Notes: generated from the letters alone by a model not told the origin. A stretch of DNA of 64,000 nt from Bacteroides sp. (GCF_028690125.1 NZ_JAQVBV010000003.1:62001-126000), one strand, 5' to 3'; counted from the stretch's first letter, positions 52,726 through 62,801 are shown. A program made the numbers and translations.

Positions 52726-53948
52726 ATTTCCCTTTCTATATAGCCAAGCGTTATCTTTTCTCTAAAAAGAAACATAATGCTATCAATGTTATTTCCGGCA
52801 TTTCTGTGTGCGGAGTAGCCCTTGCTACGCTGGCTATGGTCTGCACTCTTTCTGTTTTCAATGGATTTCAGGATATGGTGGCAAGCCTTTTCACTGCATT
52901 CGATCCGGAATTGAAAATTACTGTTCGTGAAGGCAAGGTATTCGATGGACAGGATGAAAGGATTCGTGCAGTATTTGCATTGCCCGAGGTAGATATCTTT
53001 ACCGAAACACTTGAAGAGAATGCGATGGTACAGTATAAAGACCGTCAGGCTATGGTGGTGTTGAAAGGAGTGGAAGATAATTTTGATCGGTTAACTGAAA
53101 TAGACAGTATTCTTTACGGAGCTGGAGATTTTCTACTCCATGATTCTATTGTGAATTATGGGATCATGGGAGTCGAACTGGTGGCAACGTTGGGCACTGG
53201 ATTGCAGTTTGTAGACCCCTTGCAGGTTTACCTTCCCAAACGGAATGTCAAAGTGAATATGGCAAATCCCGGATCTTCTTTCAATCATGATTATCTTTAT
53301 TCTCCAGGTGTTGTTTTTTCTGTCAATCAGCAGCAATACGATGCTAAATATATTCTAACTTCTCTTGATTTTCTTCGTCATCTGTTGGATTATACAACAG
53401 AAGTCTCGGCTATTGAATTGAAATTGAAACCAAATGCGAATCTTTCTTCTGTGCAGGATAAGATAGAGAAAATGTTGGGTAACGGATTTGTGGTACAAAA
53501 CCGTTATCAGCAACAAAAGGATGTATTCCGTATTATGGAAATTGAAAAATTAGTGTCTTATCTTATGCTTACTTTTATCTTGATGATTACTTGTTTCAAT
53601 GTGATTGGCTCACTTTCTATGTTGATTTTGGATAAGAAAGAAGATGTTGCTACGTTACGTAGTCTTGGAGCAAATGATAAGTTGATTTCCCGGATATTCT
53701 TACTTGAAGGACGGCTTATCTCTCTCTTCGGTGCAATTTCCGGTATTATTCTGGGATTGATTTTGTGCTTCATTCAAGAGAAGTTTGGGGTCATTACCCT
53801 TGGAGGCGGCAACGGTACTTTTGTGGTTGATGCTTATCCTGTAAGTGTACACGCATGGGATATTGTGTTGATTTTCATAACTGTATTAGCTGTGGGATTT
53901 CTTTCTGTATGGTATCCGGTCCGTTATCTGAGTAAGCGGATTTTATAA
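52722..53948 (+). CDS. LolC/LolE-type ABC transporter permease (FtsX family)
   Basis: 408-residue inner-membrane permease. N-terminal FYIAKRYLFSKKKHNAINVISGISVCGVALATLAMVCTLSVFNGFQ is typical of LolC/E, followed by a periplasmic domain and three C-terminal TM segments (LMLTFILMITCFNVIGSLSMLILDKKEDVATLRSLGA). The family works with a LolD-like ATPase to release lipoproteins from the inner membrane; the ATPase is not encoded next to it. It starts with GTG at 52722, overlapping the rbfA stop by 4 bp. Confidence 0.9.
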   Translation: MNFPFYIAKRYLFSKKKHNAINVISGISVCGVALATLAMVCTLSVFNGFQDMVASLFTAFDPELKITVREGKVFDGQDERIRAVFALPEVDIFTETLEENAMVQYKDRQAMVVLKGVEDNFDRLTEIDSILYGAGDFLLHDSIVNYGIMGVELVATLGTGLQFVDPLQVYLPKRNVKVNMANPGSSFNHDYLYSPGVVFSVNQQQYDAKYILTSLDFLRHLLDYTTEVSAIELKLKPNANLSSVQDKIEKMLGNGFVVQNRYQQQKDVFRIMEIEKLVSYLMLTFILMITCFNVIGSLSMLILDKKEDVATLRSLGANDKLISRIFLLEGRLISLFGAISGIILGLILCFIQEKFGVITLGGGNGTFVVDAYPVSVHAWDIVLIFITVLAVGFLSVWYPVRYLSKRIL

Positions 53949-54143
53949 TATTTCTTTTATCTGAATCTGATATAGTTATTTTGTAGTCTCAAATGATTGG
54001 GATATCCACATAAAAATATTACCAATCGGATAAGGGACGGTTGTATACTATGATGATTATTTATTCACTATAATATCCTTTTCTTTTTCGTTGAATGGCA
54101 ATATATCCCTATGCCAAGTAGCTAATCCACAATATTTAAAAAT

Positions 54144-54186
54144 AAAAAAGCGTAAGAAGAGTTTTATCCTCTACCTACGCTTTTTT
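54144..54186 (-). terminator. Bidirectional-looking terminator after korB
   Basis: AAAAAAGCGTA and TACGCTTTTTT form a perfect 11-bp stem, with an inner partly paired AGAAGAG/CCTCT region and a T-tract in both directions. It is 27 bp beyond the korB stop and also follows the convergent permease gene. Confidence 0.85.
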
Positions 54187-54213
54187 ATATGATCTATAAA
54201 AGTGGAATGTGGA

Positions 54214-55224
54214 TTACTTCACTTCCCAAGTATCATTTGTCATTAACAGCTCTTGGAAATTGTGGTATTTCTTTTTGCCTTTGATTTCTTCGATCTGTTC
54301 TACTATTGCATCATTATAAGTTGGAGCTTCTACTTCGCGGATCACACCCAATGCGATTGGGAAATCCGGACCTTCCATCAACGCAAGTTTTAATTGTAGT
54401 GTATTGTCTTGGCAATGAGCGTCGTGTACTAAAATATCTTTTTTAGTAACACCGTTCTCTCCAAGTTTTACCACTTTCAATCCGAAACCTTCCTGCATTA
54501 ATCCGAACTCTTTGTTTTCACCAAATAACATCGGTTTGCCATGTTCCAAGTAAATAGCATTTTTGGCACGTCCTTCTTTCGTTGCTACGGAAGCATGTGT
54601 GCCATCGTTGAAAATAACACAGTTCTGAAGAACTTCTACAACAGAAGCACCTTTGTGATTAGCGGCTGCCTTTAATACTTCCACTGAAGCAGCACCATCC
54701 ACTGCAATGCAACGGGCAAAAAAATGACCGCGTGCGCCAAAGGCCAACTCTGCCGGATGAAATGGATCTTCTACAGTTCCATAAGGAGATGATTTTGTAA
54801 CTAATCCACGTTCGGACGTCGGAGAATATTGTCCCTTTGTCAAACCGTAAATGCGATTGTTCAATAGGATCATATTTAGATCAATATTACGGCGTAATGC
54901 GTGGATAAAGTGGTTGCCACCAATGGCCAGACCGTCACCGTCACCTGAGATTTGCCAGATAGTCAAATCCGGATTGGTCACTTTTGCACCTGTTGCAACA
55001 GCTGCGGCACGTCCGTGAATGGTATGGAACCCATAAGTATTCACGTAGTATGGCAGACGGGATGAGCAACCGATACCCGAAATTACGGCAATATTGTGTG
55101 GAGCTACTCCCAATTCAGCCATAGCCTTATGCAGTGAATTCAGGAAAGCATGATCACCACATCCCGGACACCAACGAGGCTGACCTGATTTATAATCTTG
55201 CATGGTATATACTGTATCGCTCAT
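54214..55224 (-). CDS. korB: 2-oxoacid:ferredoxin oxidoreductase, beta (TPP-binding) subunit
   Basis: 336 residues. It starts YKSGQPRWCPGCGDHAFLNSLHKA, with GCGDH characteristic of the beta subunit, and has the thiamine-diphosphate/Mg motif GDGDGLAIGGNHFIHALRRNIDLNMILLNN. With KorA it oxidatively decarboxylates a 2-oxoacid, most likely 2-oxoglutarate, to the acyl-CoA while reducing ferredoxin; in Bacteroides it may also run reductively in anaerobic metabolism. The gene follows korA with a 3-bp gap. The substrate is inferred from the family and could be another 2-oxoacid. Confidence 0.92.
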   Translation of the reverse strand: MSDTVYTMQDYKSGQPRWCPGCGDHAFLNSLHKAMAELGVAPHNIAVISGIGCSSRLPYYVNTYGFHTIHGRAAAVATGAKVTNPDLTIWQISGDGDGLAIGGNHFIHALRRNIDLNMILLNNRIYGLTKGQYSPTSERGLVTKSSPYGTVEDPFHPAELAFGARGHFFARCIAVDGAASVEVLKAAANHKGASVVEVLQNCVIFNDGTHASVATKEGRAKNAIYLEHGKPMLFGENKEFGLMQEGFGLKVVKLGENGVTKKDILVHDAHCQDNTLQLKLALMEGPDFPIALGVIREVEAPTYNDAIVEQIEEIKGKKKYHNFQELLMTNDTWEVK

Positions 55225-55227
55225 CTC

Positions 55228-57078
55228 TTATTCCTCCAATAATTTAGTGAATGCATCTATCAATTCTCTCGTAACGAAAGGCTGTCCTTTCACTTGGTTG
55301 AACTGGCTGATGTTCAGTCCGGGTATCTTCATACGCAGGTAACCGGCAAACTGTCCCAAGTTCTGTTCTGCCACGATAATTTTCTTGTATTTACGCAGTA
55401 CATCGGCTGTATTCTTTGGCAGCGGATTAATGTATTGGAAGTGAGCAAGAGCCACTTTCTTTCCATGATCGCGCATAAAGTCCATAGCCAGACGTAGATG
55501 CCCGTAAGTACCTCCCCAGCCAACAATTAGCAAATCAGCATCTTTATCACCCAATACTTCCAGTTCTGGGATAGAATCTGCGATCTTATCTACTTTTGCT
55601 TGGCGAAGGTGAACCATTTTGTCATGGTTTTCCGGTTCAGTGGAGATAACACCTGTTTCATTGCTCTTTTCAAGGCCACCGATACGGTGCATGAAACCTT
55701 CTGTACCTGGAATAGCCCAATAGCGTACTCCTGTTTTTTCATTACGTTGGTATGGAGTCCATTTGCCCGCCATATCCGGTGTAACGTATGGAGGATTAAT
55801 TGCCGGGTATTCTTCTAAATCAGGAAGTTTCCAAGCAGCGGAACCGTTAGCAATAAAGGCATCAGTCAGCAATACCACTGGAGTCATATGTTCCAATGCT
55901 ATTTTAGCAGCCATATATGCAGAGTCGAAACAATTAGTTGGTGAAGTTGCAGCAATGACGGGCATCGGGCTTTCTCCGTTGCGTCCGTAAAGTGCTTGCA
56001 ATAGGTCGGTTTGTTCCGATTTAGTAGGCAAACCGGTAGAAGGACCGCCACGTTGTACATTGACAATAACCAATGGAAGTTCTCCGATTACAGCAAGGTT
56101 CATCGCCTCACTTTTCAGGCACACGCCCGGACCGGAAGTTGTTGTTACTGCGAGTGCGCCAGCAAACGCAGCACCTACAGCCGAAGCACAACCTGCGATT
56201 TCGTCTTCACATTGTACAGTTTTTACTCCCAGTGATTTATGTTTGGATAATTCGTGTAGAATATCAGTTGCCGGAGTGATGGGATAGGAACCCAGATAAA
56301 GTTCCAGACCAGCCTTCTCCGCAGCAGCAATCAGTCCGTAAGAAGTAGCTTTATTCCCATTAATATCTGTATAAAGCCCTTTTGCTCTTGAAGCCTTGCT
56401 CTCAATTTTATAAGTAGAAGTAGAAGCATGTGTATTAGCTCCGTAGTTGTAACCATCGTTCAAAACCTTAATATTAGCTTCCGCAATCTCAGGTTTCTTG
56501 GCAAATTTCTCACGCAACATATTTTCTGCTGCTGACAAGTTACGGTTGAACAGCCAGCAAACCAATCCGAGTGCGAACATATTCTTACAACGGAGAATTG
56601 TTTTATTGTCCAGCCCGGAGTCTTTGAGGCTCTCTTTACACATAGAAGAAATAGGAACTTCCAGAACTTCTTGTTTGATGCCTAATTCTTCAAAAGGATT
56701 GTTGGTTGTGAATTTAGCTTTTTCCAGATCTTTGGCTTCGAACGAGTCGGAGTCGGTAATGATCAGTCCTTGCGGTTTACAGAATTTGATTTGTGTTTTC
56801 AGTGCCGACGGGTTCATTGCTACCAATACGTGGCAACGGTCTCCTGGAGTATAAACTTGTCCGGCACCTACATGGATTTGGAAACCGGAAACACCGGTCA
56901 GCGAACCTTGCGGGGCGCGGATGTCTGCCGGATAGTCAGGAAATGTACAGATGTCATTACCAACTGTTGCCGACACGTTCGAGAAGATGTTGCCGGCCAG
57001 CTGCATACCGTCGCCGGAGTCGCCGGAGAAACGTACTACTACTTCCTCCAATTCTTTAACCATCATTTCGTCTGCCAT
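55228..57078 (-). CDS. korA: 2-oxoacid:ferredoxin oxidoreductase, fused gamma-alpha subunit
   Basis: 616 residues: an N-terminal gamma domain (VVRFSGDSGDGMQLAGNIFSNV, then DYPADIRAPQGSLTGVSGFQIH) fused to the alpha domain (YPITPATDILHELSKHK, AVTTTSGPGVCLKSEAMNLAVIGELPLVIVNVQRGGPSTGLPTKSEQTDLLQALYGRNGE). The gamma-alpha fusion is typical of the KorA form. It forms the heterodimeric enzyme with KorB. The minus-strand start lies near the divergent tRNA promoter; no full -7 box was found for korA (GACCTTTG at about 57128-57135 is a one-off match in the first bases). Confidence 0.93.
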   Translation of the reverse strand: MADEMMVKELEEVVVRFSGDSGDGMQLAGNIFSNVSATVGNDICTFPDYPADIRAPQGSLTGVSGFQIHVGAGQVYTPGDRCHVLVAMNPSALKTQIKFCKPQGLIITDSDSFEAKDLEKAKFTTNNPFEELGIKQEVLEVPISSMCKESLKDSGLDNKTILRCKNMFALGLVCWLFNRNLSAAENMLREKFAKKPEIAEANIKVLNDGYNYGANTHASTSTYKIESKASRAKGLYTDINGNKATSYGLIAAAEKAGLELYLGSYPITPATDILHELSKHKSLGVKTVQCEDEIAGCASAVGAAFAGALAVTTTSGPGVCLKSEAMNLAVIGELPLVIVNVQRGGPSTGLPTKSEQTDLLQALYGRNGESPMPVIAATSPTNCFDSAYMAAKIALEHMTPVVLLTDAFIANGSAAWKLPDLEEYPAINPPYVTPDMAGKWTPYQRNEKTGVRYWAIPGTEGFMHRIGGLEKSNETGVISTEPENHDKMVHLRQAKVDKIADSIPELEVLGDKDADLLIVGWGGTYGHLRLAMDFMRDHGKKVALAHFQYINPLPKNTADVLRKYKKIIVAEQNLGQFAGYLRMKIPGLNISQFNQVKGQPFVTRELIDAFTKLLEE

Positions 57079-57234
57079 AACTTTAATTACTATATTTTAT
57101 TTAAAAATTGATTTTGCTTTCAATTTGTGAGTACAAAGGTCGGAAAGTTAATCGAATTATCAAAATAAATCGAGCTTTATTGTCCAATTGATGCAAAAGA
57201 TTTGAAATAACTGAAAGGAACCTGTATTTTTATT

Positions 57235-57265
57235 CTTGTAAAATCAACAGAAACCGTTATCTTTG
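57235..57265 (+). promoter_or_regulatory. Putative promoter of tRNA-Arg
   Basis: -7 box TATCTTTG at 57258-57265 and a CTTG -33-like box at 57235-57238, spaced 19 bp. The tRNA starts 17 bp after the -7 box. Confidence 0.7.
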
Positions 57266-57281
57266 TAACCAAAATAGAAAC

Positions 57282-57356
57282 GGCCTTGTAGTTCAACGGA
57301 TAGAATAGAAGTTTCCTAAACTTTAGATAGGGGTTCGATTCCCCTCGAGGCTACCA
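57282..57356 (+). tRNA. tRNA-Arg (anticodon CCT)
   Basis: 75 nt including an encoded CCA. Folded by hand: 7-bp acceptor (GGCCTTG/CGAGGCT, with wobbles), D arm GTTC/GAAT, 5-bp anticodon stem (GAAGT/ACTTT) with loop TTCCTAA giving anticodon CCT, 4-nt variable region, and 5-bp T stem with loop TTCGATT. It reads the arginine codon AGG. The anticodon is set by its position in the loop. Confidence 0.95.
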
Positions 57357-57477
57357 GAAGGAAATTTATAGGTGCTAGTATTGTTACTTTCATACTGTAT
57401 TTAGTTTTAAGTTTTACAAAGTGCTTCTCTATAAATATGAACGTCCAATAGCTTCTATTTGTTTGATTAATCAATAG

Positions 57478-57512
57478 AAAAAGCCTCTCCCGACTCTCGG
57501 AAGAGGCTTTTT
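57478..57512 (-). terminator. Terminator between tRNA-Arg and secDF
   Basis: AAAAAGCCTCTCC pairs with GGAAGAGGCTTTTT across a short loop. The one imperfect position is a G-U pair in minus-strand RNA, so it fits termination of secDF; it may also stop the tRNA transcript. Confidence 0.82.
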
Positions 57513-57528
57513 CTATATTCAAAATATA

Positions 57529-60500
57529 TTATTCTTCTGTGCTTACTTTCTTGTCTTTCATCATGTTATATGCGATCGGAGAAGCAATGAACAATGAAGA
57601 TAATGTACCGATTACTACACCGAGGATCATTGCGAATGCGAAGCTGCGGATTGAATCACCACCAAGGATGAAGATACACAACAATACAATCAATGTACTT
57701 AATGAAGTATTAATAGTACGTGCCAATGTAGTGTTTAAAGAATCGTTGAATAACTGACGCTTATCACGTTTCGGGTACAATCCGAAGAATTCACGTACAC
57801 GGTCGAAGATTACCACCTTATCGTTAATAGAGTAACCGATTGCTGTCAGGATGGCACCGATGAATGTCTGGTCTATTTCTAATGAGAACGGAACGAATCC
57901 CCACAACAGTGAGTAAGCACCGATAATCATAATAGTATCACAAGACAATGCAACAATAGAGCCTACACTATAAGCAATGTTACGGAAACGGATTAAGATG
58001 TACAGACCAATTGCAAACAATGCCAGAACAACTGACCAAATTGCACCTGTTTTAATATCGTCTGCGATACTTGGACCTACTTTCTGAGAACTGACGATAC
58101 TACCACCTGTATGGTTATCACGGTCAATAAAGGTATCTAGGTCAATGTTCTGAGTGAGCAACGGTTTCAGCGTTTCATATAGGAAACTTTCGATTTGAGA
58201 ATCGACATTATTGCCTTCATCTTCGATACGGTAGTTAGTGCTGATACGTACTGTTTTCTTATCTGTACCAATAGCGATAACACTAACGTTAGCGTCACCA
58301 AACTTACTGGAGATCAGTTCACGAACTTGTTCCGGCTCTACCGGATTTTCAAACTGCACCTTAAAATTACGTCCACCGGTAAAGTCGATACTCTGGCTTA
58401 AGCCGCGGTACGCGAATGAAGTGATACATACAAGGATGATCGCACTTACGATGATCAATGATTTCTTATTGGTACCCATAAAGTCGAAGCGAGTATTTAC
58501 CAATAAGTTTTTGGAAATCTTAGAAGTAAATGTCAGATTCAACCACTTATCTTTACTCATGAAGTGTTCATAAACCAAACGAGTCATGAATACAGCTGTA
58601 AAGAAGGATATCAGGATACCTATAATCAAAGTCGTAGCAAAACCACGAATCGGACCTGTACCGAAGTTGAACAGGATAATACCTGTGATAATAGATGTCA
58701 AGTTAGAGTCGAAGATTGCAGAGAAGGCGTTGGAATAACCGTCAGCAAGTGCTTTCTTTACTCCCTTACCAGCTCTCAACTCTTCTTTTGTACGTTCGTA
58801 GATAAGTACATTTGCATCCACTGCCATACCCAATGACAATACCATACCGGCAATACCTGACATTGTCAGTGCAGCCTGGAAGGAAGAAAGGATTCCCAGC
58901 GTAAAGAAGAAGTTGAGGAACAATGCTCCGTTGGCAACCATACCGGGTATCAAGCCGTACATAGAACACATATAAATCATCAACAGGATCAAAGCCACAG
59001 CGAATGAGAAGATACCTGCGTTAATTGACTCTTGCCCTAACGACGGACCAACAATATCTTCTTGTACGATGTGAGCCGGAGCCGGCATCTTACCAGATTT
59101 CAATACGTTAGCTAAGTCCTTTGTCTGTTCCGGAGTGAAGCTACCGGAGATTTCAGAACGTCCGCCTGTAATTTCATTCTGTACGGTTGGAGCAGAGTAT
59201 ACATAATTATCGAGCACAATGGCAATACTTCCTTTTGAAGGAGCAACTTTCTTGGTAAGTTGTGCCCAACGGCGAGCGCCATCATTATTCATTGCCATAG
59301 TGACAATTGGCTTGCCGTATTGGCTGAACTCATCTTTAGCATCAACAATTACATCACCTTCTAACGGAGCTTTTCCATTACGTTCAGTCAGCTTGATACC
59401 ATATAATTCGAATGTCTGTTTCTTTTTATCGAAATCGGCTGCCGCTACACCCCATTTCAAACTAAGATCTTTCGGAAGCTCTGCTTTCACTGTTGGCATG
59501 GCCAGATATTTGTTGATCTCAGCAGTATCTTTGTAGTTTGCATAACCAATAACCGGACCTTGGCCACTTGTGTTTAATTGAAGAAGAGCTAACAATGGAT
59601 ATTGCTTTTTGATTTCTTCTAAATTTGCAGCAGTTTTTTCTTCTTTTTTGTCTCCCTTCAAAGCAGCTGCAAGGCTGTCGGCAGCACTAACTGCTTTTTT
59701 TGTCGGAGTTGCTTCTGTCAGTGTAGCTGCCGGAATTGTATCACCTGTAGTTACAACAACAGTGTCTGTTACTGTTTCTTGTGTTAATACACCACGCAAC
59801 TTAGCATCAGCTGTCTGGATACCCGGAAGAATTTCCTGAGCTGTGTAAGTTTCCCAGAATTCCAGATTAGCAGAACCTTGGAGAAGTTTTCTTACACGTT
59901 CGGGCTCTTTGATGCCCGGTAGTTCCACCATGATACGGCCCATTTTATCTTCCAGACTTTGTATGTTTGGTTGAACTACACCAAAGCGGTCGATACGGGT
60001 GCGAAGTACGTTGTATGAGTTCTCTACTGCAGCTTTAACTTCTTCTCTTAATACTTTTTCAACGTCTGTATCCGATGATTTCTGGTTGATCTTATCTTTC
60101 AACTGTTGTGTTGCGAAGAGTTCGGATAGTTTTGCATCCGGAGCAGCTTTGTGGTATTCTCTAACAAATAGAGTGATGATATCGTCCTGACTATTGACAG
60201 CTTGTTTAGCAGCTTCAGCCAATGCTTTGTTGAAAGTTTCATCCGGCTTATTGTCGGCCAATGCTTTGATTACATCGGGTACAGAAACTTCAAGGATAAC
60301 GTTCATACCACCTTTTAGGTCCAAACCTAAACTGATCTCCATCTCACGACATTGTTTCAGCGTCCAGTTACCCAGCCATACCTTCTCGTTTGAGATAGAA
60401 TCGAGGTAGTCTTGTTCTACTTGCACGTCACCTTTCGCAATTTCTTTCGCCTTATTGGCATAATGGCGAGTCACGAAGGAGAAGGAGAGGTAGAACACGC

Positions 60501-60552
60501 ATACCAGCGTGAGTAATACCGCAAAAACCTTTATAAATCCTTTGTTTTGCAT
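57529..60552 (-). CDS. secDF: Fused protein translocase subunit SecDF
   Basis: 1007-residue inner-membrane protein that uses the proton-motive force to pull secreted proteins through SecYEG. The SecD part has an N-terminal TM helix, GLDLKGGMNVILEV, a long periplasmic P1 region (with an Ala/Thr/Lys-rich insertion around residues 270-310) and the TM block SIAGMVLSLGMAVDANVLIYERTKEELRAGKGVKKALADGYSNAFSAIFDSNLTS. The SecF part starts at about residue 690 (RFDFMGTNKKSLIIVSAIILV, SIDFTGGRNF) and has VVIFDRVREFFGLYPKRDKRQLFNDSLNTTLARTINTSLSTL. The fusion is usual in Bacteroidota. A 20-bp repeat lies in its leader. Confidence 0.97.
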   Translation of the reverse strand: MQNKGFIKVFAVLLTLVCVFYLSFSFVTRHYANKAKEIAKGDVQVEQDYLDSISNEKVWLGNWTLKQCREMEISLGLDLKGGMNVILEVSVPDVIKALADNKPDETFNKALAEAAKQAVNSQDDIITLFVREYHKAAPDAKLSELFATQQLKDKINQKSSDTDVEKVLREEVKAAVENSYNVLRTRIDRFGVVQPNIQSLEDKMGRIMVELPGIKEPERVRKLLQGSANLEFWETYTAQEILPGIQTADAKLRGVLTQETVTDTVVVTTGDTIPAATLTEATPTKKAVSAADSLAAALKGDKKEEKTAANLEEIKKQYPLLALLQLNTSGQGPVIGYANYKDTAEINKYLAMPTVKAELPKDLSLKWGVAAADFDKKKQTFELYGIKLTERNGKAPLEGDVIVDAKDEFSQYGKPIVTMAMNNDGARRWAQLTKKVAPSKGSIAIVLDNYVYSAPTVQNEITGGRSEISGSFTPEQTKDLANVLKSGKMPAPAHIVQEDIVGPSLGQESINAGIFSFAVALILLMIYMCSMYGLIPGMVANGALFLNFFFTLGILSSFQAALTMSGIAGMVLSLGMAVDANVLIYERTKEELRAGKGVKKALADGYSNAFSAIFDSNLTSIITGIILFNFGTGPIRGFATTLIIGILISFFTAVFMTRLVYEHFMSKDKWLNLTFTSKISKNLLVNTRFDFMGTNKKSLIIVSAIILVCITSFAYRGLSQSIDFTGGRNFKVQFENPVEPEQVRELISSKFGDANVSVIAIGTDKKTVRISTNYRIEDEGNNVDSQIESFLYETLKPLLTQNIDLDTFIDRDNHTGGSIVSSQKVGPSIADDIKTGAIWSVVLALFAIGLYILIRFRNIAYSVGSIVALSCDTIMIIGAYSLLWGFVPFSLEIDQTFIGAILTAIGYSINDKVVIFDRVREFFGLYPKRDKRQLFNDSLNTTLARTINTSLSTLIVLLCIFILGGDSIRSFAFAMILGVVIGTLSSLFIASPIAYNMMKDKKVSTEE

Positions 60553-60601
60553 TTTACTTTTAATTTATGATGATTACTTTTTTAATTTAATTTTCGTTTA
60601 A

Positions 60602-60649
60602 TTCTGTCGTATACAAGTTCATTCTGCCGTATACAAGGCTGCAAATATA
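60602..60649 (-). promoter_or_regulatory. secDF leader: -7 box plus a duplicated 20-bp GTATAC-containing element
   Basis: Minus-strand -7 box TATATTTG (plus-strand CAAATATA, 60642-60649). Downstream, inside the expected 5' leader, two direct copies of ATTCTGYCGTATACAAG begin at 60602 and 60622. Each holds the palindrome GTATAC. They could be operator sites or RNA elements. Confidence 0.5.
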
Positions 60650-60716
60650 GTTTTTTTTTCACATTCGTGTGTTATAAGCCCTCAAATATTTGATGTTGAA
60701 CGGCTTTTTTGCCGAA

Positions 60717-62801
60717 TTATTTCATTCCTCTGTTTTTTAATAATGGCTCTAAGCTCGGTTCTGCTCCACGGAAATTCTTGTAAAGCACCATCGGGTCTTC
60801 ACTGTCTCCCTTCTCCAAAATGTTGTAGCGAAATAAATCAGCAGTGACTTTGTCAAAAATACCGTGTTCTTTGAAGGCTTCAAAGGCATCATTATCCAAT
60901 ACATTTGCCCAAAGGTAGCTATAATATCCGGCTGCATATCCGCCGATTATATGATTGAAGTAAGTCGTACGATAACGTGGCGCAATTTCCGGTATCAAAC
61001 CGAGCTTGCCCATTGCTTCTTTCTCATATGCAAGAATGTCTAAATTCGTTACATCCTTCAAGGTGTGCAAGTTCATGTCGAGGATAGCTGCCGCGAGTAA
61101 TTCGGTAGTCATAAATCCCTGATTGAACGTTTTTTGTTTTTGAATCTTTTCGATGATTTCATCGGGGATTACTTCGTCGGTCTGGTAGTGTTTAGCATAC
61201 ATTTTCAAGACTTCCGGTTCAGTTGCCCAATGTTCGTTGATTTGAGATGGAAGCTCTACAAAATCGCGTACAACATTGGTACCGGAAGTGCCTTTATATT
61301 CACATTTGGTCAATAAACCGTGCAGGCCATGCCCGAATTCATGGAATAATGTTTCTACTTCGTCCATGGTTAGTAGAGATGGAGTATCACCTACGGGTTT
61401 AGTAAAACTGCCCACATTACATACCAACGGTCGGGTTGATCCTTGTTGCTCACGATAGTTGCTCATCCATGCACCGCCACTTTTTCCCGGGCGGGGAAAA
61501 TAATCTACATAGAAAATACCTAATTGAGACCCGTCGGCATCTTTTACTTCAAATACTTCTACGTCCGGATGGTAGGTTGGGATACCATTCAGTTTATTCA
61601 ATGTAATTCCATATAGCTTGTTTGCTACGGTGAAGGCACCCTCCCTTACATTTTCTAGCTTGAAATAGGGCTTGGTTTCTTCTTCAGATAAGTTGTACTT
61701 TTCTTTTCGTAATTTCTCTGTATAATACCACCAGTCCCATGCTTCTAACTTTTCCTCTTTACCTTCTTTGTCCATTAATTTCTGAAGATCGGCGGCCTCT
61801 GCTTTCGCTTTTGGAAGGGCGTAACTCCATAGATTGTTCAAGAGGTTCATCACATTATCTGCATTCTTCGCCATCGTCTCGTCAAGGACAAAATTAGCAT
61901 AGGAGTCAAATCCTAACAGATTTGCTTTTTCCAGGCGGAGAGATACGATTTTTTTGATTATTTCTTTGTTATCATTAGAATCGTTGTTGTTTCCCCGGTT
62001 AGTATAAGCTTTGTATATTTTTTCACGGAGAGGACGATTTTCTGAATATTGCAAAAAAGGCAGTCGGCTGGCATTGTGTAAGGTGAATAGCCATTTACCG
62101 GCTTGTCCCGCAGCTTTTGCCTCTTCAGCGGCACTTTGACGAAACCAGTTCGGGAGTCCGGCTAAATCTTCTTCTTTGTCCACAAAGAGCTGGAAAGCAT
62201 TATTTTCATTCAGTATGTTGTTACTGAAAGTGATGCCGAGTGTAGACAATTCTTTGTTGATGTTACGGAGACGGGCTTGTTTGTCTGAACTGAGGTTTGC
62301 TCCGGAGCGTACAAATCCTTTATAGGTCTTTTCTAATAAACGTTTCTGTTCGGATGTAAGATTCAAGGAATCTTTTTGCTGGTATACTGCATTTACACGT
62401 TTAAATAAATCCTGATTTAATGAGATGTTATCTTCGTGTTCGGAAAGTATGGGGGCCAATTTGATGGAAAGCTCAGTTAGCTCATCGGTGGTTTCAGCAT
62501 CTGTCATATTGAAGAAGATAGCACTTACACGATCTAGGATAGGAGCGCTATTGTCCAAAGCTACAATTGTATTTTCGAAATCAGGTACTTCAGTGTTATC
62601 AATGATTGACCGGATCTGTTGGTTTTGCTCTTCGATACCTTTCAAAAAGGCCGGTTCGTAATGTTCTAATTTAATCTTATCGAAAGGAGGAACTCCATTT
62701 TCTGTTTGAAACTCAGTGAAAAAAGGGTTGTTTTCTGTTTTCGTAGAACAAGAGTAAATCATACAACTTATTGCTAAAATGGTTAGTGTTTTTTTTATCA
62801 T
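60717..62801 (-). CDS. dcp: M3-family peptidyl-dipeptidase (Dcp-like) lipoprotein
   Basis: 694-residue zinc metallopeptidase that removes dipeptides from the C-terminus of oligopeptides. The lipoprotein signal LAISCMIYSCSTK places it in the envelope, probably the periplasm, unlike cytosolic E. coli Dcp. The M3 architecture is intact: N-terminal helical region (PPFDKIKLEHYEPAF), central domain, and the zinc site TLFHEFGHGLHGLL (HExxH, His487), with the distal Glu a little downstream. It also has the C-terminal YFNHIIGGYAAGYYSYLWANVLDNDAFEAF block. The gene is 28 bp upstream of the next minus-strand ORF end. Confidence 0.94.
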   Translation of the reverse strand: MIKKTLTILAISCMIYSCSTKTENNPFFTEFQTENGVPPFDKIKLEHYEPAFLKGIEEQNQQIRSIIDNTEVPDFENTIVALDNSAPILDRVSAIFFNMTDAETTDELTELSIKLAPILSEHEDNISLNQDLFKRVNAVYQQKDSLNLTSEQKRLLEKTYKGFVRSGANLSSDKQARLRNINKELSTLGITFSNNILNENNAFQLFVDKEEDLAGLPNWFRQSAAEEAKAAGQAGKWLFTLHNASRLPFLQYSENRPLREKIYKAYTNRGNNNDSNDNKEIIKKIVSLRLEKANLLGFDSYANFVLDETMAKNADNVMNLLNNLWSYALPKAKAEAADLQKLMDKEGKEEKLEAWDWWYYTEKLRKEKYNLSEEETKPYFKLENVREGAFTVANKLYGITLNKLNGIPTYHPDVEVFEVKDADGSQLGIFYVDYFPRPGKSGGAWMSNYREQQGSTRPLVCNVGSFTKPVGDTPSLLTMDEVETLFHEFGHGLHGLLTKCEYKGTSGTNVVRDFVELPSQINEHWATEPEVLKMYAKHYQTDEVIPDEIIEKIQKQKTFNQGFMTTELLAAAILDMNLHTLKDVTNLDILAYEKEAMGKLGLIPEIAPRYRTTYFNHIIGGYAAGYYSYLWANVLDNDAFEAFKEHGIFDKVTADLFRYNILEKGDSEDPMVLYKNFRGAEPSLEPLLKNRGMK

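Noticed and set aside
57282-57356. tRNA-Arg as an attachment site of a mobile element
   Set aside because: Neither a nearby integrase nor a second copy of the tRNA 3' end was seen; flanks are housekeeping genes.
57316-57522. 68-residue minus-strand ORF over the tRNA
   Set aside because: It is a chance frame antisense to the tRNA and the terminator hairpin.
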